DNA of 10,733 nt from Russula earlei (lineage: Eukaryota > Basidiomycota > Agaricomycetes > Russulales > Russulaceae), in contig JAGFNK010001334.1 in NCBI GenBank assembly GCA_025769875.1, forward strand, positions 1 to 10,733. Reading direction: 5' to 3'. Position numbers and translations under genes: made by a program. Positions within the stretch are counted from its first letter, which is position 1; each line of letters begins with the position of its first letter. The notes below the pieces were generated by a model. The model saw only the letters and a list, made by a program, of their open reading frames with translations. It was not told the DNA's origin and made no database searches. This document shows positions 7,287-10,733 of this stretch, piece after piece.

Positions 7287-7472
7287 AATTGTCCTGTTCC
7301 TTTTAATTGCTTCCTGAGCCAATTCCTGCATATCTTTCAGGGCCTGGAGTCACTCTTGGATCCCTGGGAATTTGGATCTTAGTTGGGTGCCCAGTCCTTG
7401 TGGGTTAAGGCCTATGAGAAGTTCATAGGGGGTTCATTTGGTGGTTGTGGATTTGTAAGCATTGAAATGGTA
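7281..7472 (-). pseudogene. gypsy integrase C-terminal part after the insertion
   Basis: Minus-strand reading gives NAYKSTTTK-TPYELLIGLNP, then QLRSKFPGIQE-LQALKD and AQEAIKRN, ending TAA at 7281-7283. This matches the segment after the catalytic Glu in gypsy integrases (usual form SATTKKTPFEL...GYTP...). Stops at 7434-7436 and 7350-7352 are TGA; the second is where relatives have Arg. The usual DNA-binding end of integrase (GPY/F and any chromodomain, about 100 or more residues) is missing: the LTR begins immediately. Confidence 0.8.
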
Positions 7473-7540
7473 TTTGTCAAGACTCACTGTTGAACTATCC
7501 AGTTCAAGAGCAAGGGATAAGCTCAAAGACAAGTCGATAG

Positions 7541-7882
7541 ATGTCTAAGATGGTGTGGGCTAGTAATAACACCCAGAGTAATACCAGGTACCAAAGAGGT
7601 ATGGTAACTGGGGCATTAAAGCAGTTACGCAGGGAAGAGGCCAGAATGGTTCACAGGGGATGGTCCTTAAGGAGTATCCCAGGGATAGAGAGTGCCATAA
7701 ACCAAATGGACAGTCTGAAGACTGTCCGCTACTTTATTGAGTGCTTATATACTACAAGAGAACTGCTAAATAGGGAACAAGTCATTAAACTTGTTATCAA
7801 GCACAATAGATGGATGAGTAAGAAGTTGGAGTATGGCTTACTGAGTAGCTTCCGTCATTGCTTCAGTAAGCTGCCTGAGTAA
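7541..7882 (+). CDS. hypothetical ORF inside the insertion (113 codons)
   Basis: An ATG-started open frame, Lys/Arg- and Ser-rich, with no signal peptide, membrane segment or motif that I recognise. It is the longest frame in the inserted 1 kb. Its neighbours are non-coding and it has no support beyond being open, so it may well be chance. Confidence 0.2.
   Translation: MSKMVWASNNTQSNTRYQRGMVTGALKQLRREEARMVHRGWSLRSIPGIESAINQMDSLKTVRYFIECLYTTRELLNREQVIKLVIKHNRWMSKKLEYGLLSSFRHCFSKLPE
7708..7727. repeat. 20-base near-palindrome (9-bp arms, 2-base centre)
   Basis: ggacagtct - ga - agactgtcc. The arms are perfectly complementary. It lies inside the inserted 1-kb segment, within the hypothetical open frame. 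Confidence 0.65.
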
Positions 7883-8459
7883 GGAGGCATTTCTCTTGAT
7901 GAGTAAGAGCCCTTTACTGTTCCATGTGTTTCACTTGCTTTTAGTACATGTTGTGAAGCACCTGATGTCATTTGCTGTTAGTTAGTTTTAGGGCTGGTCC
8001 ATTTGAGGAACTTGTGTAGTGTTTTGTTTTAGTTTTGGTTCAAGGATATAGAGTTGCCTATAAGGCCCCTTCCCTTATATAGTTCTATTGGGGCCTTAAA
8101 GTCAACTTTAATACTTCTATTAAGGTCCTTAGTATTGCTTTATAGTTCGTTCTATAGTTATTAGAGTTAGTCTAATAATGCATTGTAGGGGCTTTAGTAT
8201 TGTGTTAGTGCCTATTGTAGAGCACTTAGGGTCGTCTTAAAGGGTCCTTAAGGAGGCTATAATACTGTCCTTTATTGCTAAAAGGGTTGCCATTAAGTGG
8301 GGCTTGCTGTATGTTGATCGTGCCAAGAATTGCTCATGCAACAATGTGCATGCGATATTGTGGACACCTCTACTCACCCCTTTTGTCTGTGTGAACAGGG
8401 TGACACCATAGAGGCTTGGATTCCTCTCATAAGGAAGGGTCCTTCAAGGGCCCTCTCCA
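7883..8459. other. non-coding right part of the insertion
   Basis: No gene. The sequence is T- and A-rich with the degenerate repeats above up to about 8310, then unique sequence to the right border. The + frames 8330-8551 and 8416-8619 run across the border into integrase antisense and are not genes. Confidence 0.45.
8058..8260. repeat. degenerate ctattg..ggccttag repeats and a taaggcccc inverted repeat
   Basis: taaggcccc (8061-8069) and ggggcctta (8090-8098) form a 9-bp inverted repeat. Related motifs follow: ctattaaggtccttagtatt (about 8117), cattgtaggggctttagtat (about 8181), ctattgtagagcacttaggg (about 8212) and ttaaagggtccttaagg (about 8236). The pattern suggests an old amplified subrepeat in the non-coding right part of the insertion. 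Confidence 0.5.
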
Positions 8460-8929
8460 GGAAATGGTTCATGACAGTATTGAGCTATGGGAAGCCAGTG
8501 TGCCCATTCTTCTTGTTTCTCTCCAATGTAGATGTGGAGATAAATTTCTAGAGTTTGGTTGGTTCTTTCTGACTGCCCATCTGTTTGAGGGTGACAGGCT
8601 GTGCTCAGGTTTTGGTTGATCCCAAGGATTTGGGAGACTTCTTGAAACAGTTTGGAAGTGAAACAAGCAAGAGTCATGCTTGAGATGATTTTGGAGGGAC
8701 TCCAGTCCATGGGAAGGCATGTTGTAAGAAAAATTTAGCCATTTCTAGAGTTCCCATATTTTTACAGCATGGTATGAATATTGCCACTTTGGTAGAGTCA
8801 TGGTCAGTGATAGTCATCATGGTGTCATATCCTTCTGATAGGGGGAGGTCAACAATCCAGTCAATAGCTAAGGTTTGGAAGAGCTTCTGAAATTAAGGGG
8901 GAATTGGGTGAGTTGGGGGACAAGTGGGA
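8460..8929 (-). pseudogene. gypsy integrase catalytic core (decayed)
   Basis: Inserts the cDNA into the genome. The first catalytic Asp is in LAIDWIVDLPLSEGYDT (about 8825-8870). ITDHDSTKVAIFIPC (about 8770-8815) is typical of this fungal gypsy clade. The region of the second Asp (usually SDRD) is garbled: KIIS is followed by SMTLAC and FTSKLF, and the neighbouring frame reads KHDSC. The catalytic Glu is in TACHPQTDGQSERTNQTLE (about 8535-8590), followed by EEWAHWLPIAQYCHE (about 8456-8500). At that point integrase similarity stops and resumes at about 7472, so the core is interrupted by an insertion. Frame changes occur near 8720. Confidence 0.88.
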
Positions 8930-9420
8930 TGTGTGGAAGATTTGTTGGCTTGATGGGTGGTGCACCCTCAGATGTAGTCTCAGATGAAGTAGCCCATTTT
9001 AGGCCAACAGAAGGATTCTTGAATTGATATAGGGTCCAGGCATTTCCTGTATGTCCACCAAGAATGCTGTCATGGTAGGTGTGTAGAATGTTTCTTAAAA
9101 GGGGTTCTTAGTATGGCACAACCAATCTTCCATCCTTGAATTGTGCACCATTGTCTTCCTGGAGGGTTGTGTTTGACCTTCCATATAAGTAGATCTGATT
9201 GTCAGTTCTTCTGTTCTGTCAGGACTTGGGTGTAGAAGTCTTCAGTGTTGAATGTGCAGATAAAGAGTTTATCAGGGAGTGCCATGATATTTTGGATCTC
9301 CTGATCCATCATTATGATCTGGTCATTGTGAGAGGGCATCTGCTCAGTTAGAGACTCCTGGTTTGTGGTGAATTTCAAAGTGGTAGTCTGCAAGTGTGGA
9401 AATGTATCCTGCAATTCTTC
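8930..9420 (-). pseudogene. gypsy RNase H-integrase linker and H2C2 zinc finger (decayed)
   Basis: The tail after RNase H and a 70-codon open stretch (9202-9414) contain the usual ALPDKLFI linker motif of this clade. The integrase zinc finger follows: HTYHDSILGGHTG (the two His, about 9055-9090), then WPKMGYFI-DYI-GC (about 8964-9000) with two TGA stops (8980-8982 and 8968-8970). Each stop sits where relatives commonly have Arg, Gln or Lys. The expected second Cys of the finger reads His (GCTTHQANK). A TAA interrupts the segment just upstream (VVPY-EPLLRN). The frame changes between the His pair and the Cys block. Confidence 0.8.
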
Positions 9421-9879
9421 GGTTGATTTTGTGGGGAGTCAGTAGTGGGCAAGGTTGGCATGGTCTGTGAAGATTTTGATAGGGTGCTTAGTCCCAACCA
9501 GTAAGTACCACCATGTTGGAGCATGAGAATCAGGGCCAAGAATTCCCTGTCCAGACTGGGTAGTTCCTTTCTGCTTCTTTGAATGCATGTGACATGTTAC
9601 CAATCATTTTCCTTTTTTCCCTTGAGTCCTTTTGGAGTGGATTGCTCCAGTGGCAAACTGTGAGGCATTGGTTGCTAATTTCTATGGAAGGTCATGGTTG
9701 GCAGTATAGAGTTCAGGGTTGTCACAAACTGCCAATATCAGGGTTTTCAGGGCAGCAGTCACTTCTGGGTCCAAGAGAAGGGGGTTCCCTTCTTGATTGT
9801 GGAAAGATGGGGCAAGCTATTTTGGTGGCTCTCAGATGAATGGTCATTGGTAATTGAGTGCACCCATGATTTGTTGTAC
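9421..9879 (-). pseudogene. gypsy RT connection and RNase H (decayed)
   Basis: RNase H removes the RNA strand during reverse transcription. Visible are IMGALNYQ (about 9855-9880; GALNYQ matches the usual GFxNFY), AVCDNPELYTANHDLP (about 9690-9735), LATNASQFATGAIHS with Asn where the first catalytic Asp of the TDAS motif belongs (codon 9667-9669), SRKELPSLDREFLALI carrying the catalytic Glu (about 9530-9575), and KIFTDHANLAHY with a further catalytic Asp (about 9442-9478). A TGA at 9439-9441 follows directly, where relatives have Arg (YFR). The pieces lie in different frames. Confidence 0.87.
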
Positions 9880-10733
9880 TTGTATCAGATTATTGGGGAT
9901 CTCGGCCAGTTTTCGAGGCCATCCATTTTGACTGGGTCAATCTTTAGTGTCCCTTGGTTGATCCAGAAGCCCAAGAAGTCAATTTCTTCTTGTTTAAAAG
10001 CACATTTGGACACCTTCAAGAAGTAAGAGTCTCTTTCCAAAAGGTCAAGGATTTGTGTGTGATCTGTTGGTGAAGGTGCTCTTCTCCCAAACCTGTGGCT
10101 ATTGCCACATTGTCTAGGTAGTTACAGGTGTTTTCAGGGTATTTGAGAGCCAGGGTCAGAGGGTGTGGTTCATTGCTTGTTGGAAGGCTGCCAGGGCATT
10201 GGTGAAGCCAAAGCCCATTACCATAGGGATGAATGTGCCAAATTGGGTTTTGAAAGCCCCTTTGTGTCAGTCTTCAATTGAATTAGGATGTTGTTGTAGC
10301 CAGCTCTGACATCAAATTTACTAAAGGTGGTTTTGCCCCTTAGTCGGTGTTACTGTTCTTCCATGTTTGGTAAGGCATGGGTGATCAGGGATGGTGGCAT
10401 TGTTGAGTTTTCAGTAGTCTACTACCATTCATGGGGCAGTACCATCCTTCTTTTGGACAAGAAGATGGGGGAGATGAAGTCTGATACTCCATCTTTGATA
10501 AAACCTTTGGCCAGGTCTTCTTGTATTTGCCTAGACAATTCTTGTTTCTCATTCTGGGGGAGGGGGTAAGTTCAGCAATCAAGGAACTTGGGGGCATCAG
10601 GTTTCAGGTGATTCTGAAGTCAAGTTCTCCTTGACTGGGTGGGAGTCATTTGGCTGCTTCTTCTGAGAAGACCCTTTGATGTCATTGTTGTGAAATGCAA
10701 CCACAGATAGAGGACCTCAGAGGAGGTGCTTAG
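9880..10733 (-). pseudogene. gypsy reverse transcriptase (decayed, YLDN active site)
   Basis: Copies element RNA into DNA in the cytoplasmic particle. In order: FSEEAAK (about 10670-10690) and LKPDAPKFLDC (about 10574-10607), the segment leading into the RT; YPLPQNEKQELSRQIQEDLA and KGFIKDG (about 10500-10565); KKDGTAPWMVVDY (about 10414-10450); motif A FDVRAGYNN with catalytic Asp at 10311-10313; motif B MGFGFTNALAAFQQ (about 10185-10225); the active-site box YLDN at 10109-10120 in place of YxDD; then KVSKCAFKQEEIDFLGF and TLKIDPVKMDGLENWP (about 9910-10010). Stops at 10572-10574 and 10411-10413 are both TGA; the latter is where an Arg (DYRKLN) is usual. Loss of the second YxDD Asp would alone abolish polymerase activity. 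The window edge cuts the N-terminus. Confidence 0.9.

Larger units (their letters stand above)
7473..8459. mobile_element. about 1-kb insertion within the integrase gene, type unknown
   Basis: Integrase similarity stops at about 8460 and resumes at about 7472. The 8-mer gaaatggt flanks the intervening sequence on both sides (7465-7472 and 8460-8467), compatible with an 8-bp target-site duplication as made by hAT transposons. I see no convincing terminal inverted repeats, poly(A) tail or transposase. Its CpG content (8 in about 1 kb) exceeds that of the surrounding pol, fitting a later arrival. The protein alignment also allows slightly different borders (integrase-like residues DKYHFN extend a few bases past the left 8-mer), so the ends are tentative. 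Confidence 0.55.
7281..10733 (-). mobile_element. Ty3/gypsy retrotransposon pol region, 5'-incomplete and decayed
   Basis: Read right to left the order is reverse transcriptase, RNase H, H2C2 zinc finger and integrase, the Ty3/gypsy order (in Ty1/copia the integrase precedes RT). Gag, protease and the 5' LTR would lie beyond 10733. Seven in-frame TGA stops, one TAA and multiple frameshifts make it non-coding. About 1 kb of foreign sequence splits the integrase at about 7473-8459. CpG is almost absent. Confidence 0.92.

Noticed and set aside
9579..10026. Plus-strand open frames over the gypsy region (9579-9839, 9694-10026, 10327-10569)
   Set aside because: They are antisense to RT and RNase H motifs that are clearly in order on the minus strand. 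CpG loss removes many stop contexts and makes long spurious frames.

Overview
This window looks like a transposon- and pseudogene-rich stretch of a filamentous basidiomycete genome, probably an Agaricomycete. The reasons are a fungal-type FunK1 protein kinase (a family greatly expanded in Agaricomycetes), a fungal cytochrome P450 fragment, very short introns (47-69 bp) with GT/AG ends and CTAAC-like branch points, a Tc1-type transposase, and a Ty3/gypsy retrotransposon. I see no intact protein-coding gene, no RNA gene, no CRISPR array and no prokaryotic organisation.

Layout. 1-696: no recognisable gene; leader of the next gene at its end. 697 to about 2985 (+): FunK1 kinase pseudogene whose family motifs can be followed from N- to C-terminus but which changes reading frame about a dozen times. 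2986-4067: non-coding, with a short duplicated segment and a strong hairpin at 3980-4026. 4068-4437: tandem array of a 153-154 bp unit. 4440-4968 (+): N-terminal half of a P450 gene, broken. 4969 to about 5545: no recognisable gene. About 5550-6243 (+): 5'-truncated Tc1-like element with the DD34E catalytic half of its transposase and a 3' terminal inverted repeat next to TA. 6244-6757 (-): unidentified decayed coding remnant. 6760-7278 (-): a probable LTR. 7281-10733 (-): Ty3/gypsy pol read right to left (reverse transcriptase, RNase H, zinc finger and integrase). Its integrase is split by about 1 kb of foreign sequence at about 7473-8459. The 5' part of this element (gag, protease, 5' LTR) lies beyond the right edge.

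The two halves decayed differently. The kinase is CpG-rich (18 CpG in 841-1200) and broken mainly by indels. The gypsy pol region has only four CpG in 8355-10733, with none between 8355 and 9419. Nearly all its in-frame stops are TGA, mostly where related proteins carry arginine, and catalytic aspartates of both reverse transcriptase and RNase H read as asparagine. These changes fit CG-to-TG/CA transitions, the mark of cytosine methylation and deamination of silenced transposons. The most notable regulatory feature is a 20-bp near-palindrome in the LTR that combines two TGACTCA (Gcn4/AP-1) sites with a central CACGTG box about 105 bp upstream of a TATA box.

I did not find a convincing new biological system. 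All calls are by eye; no database search was possible.
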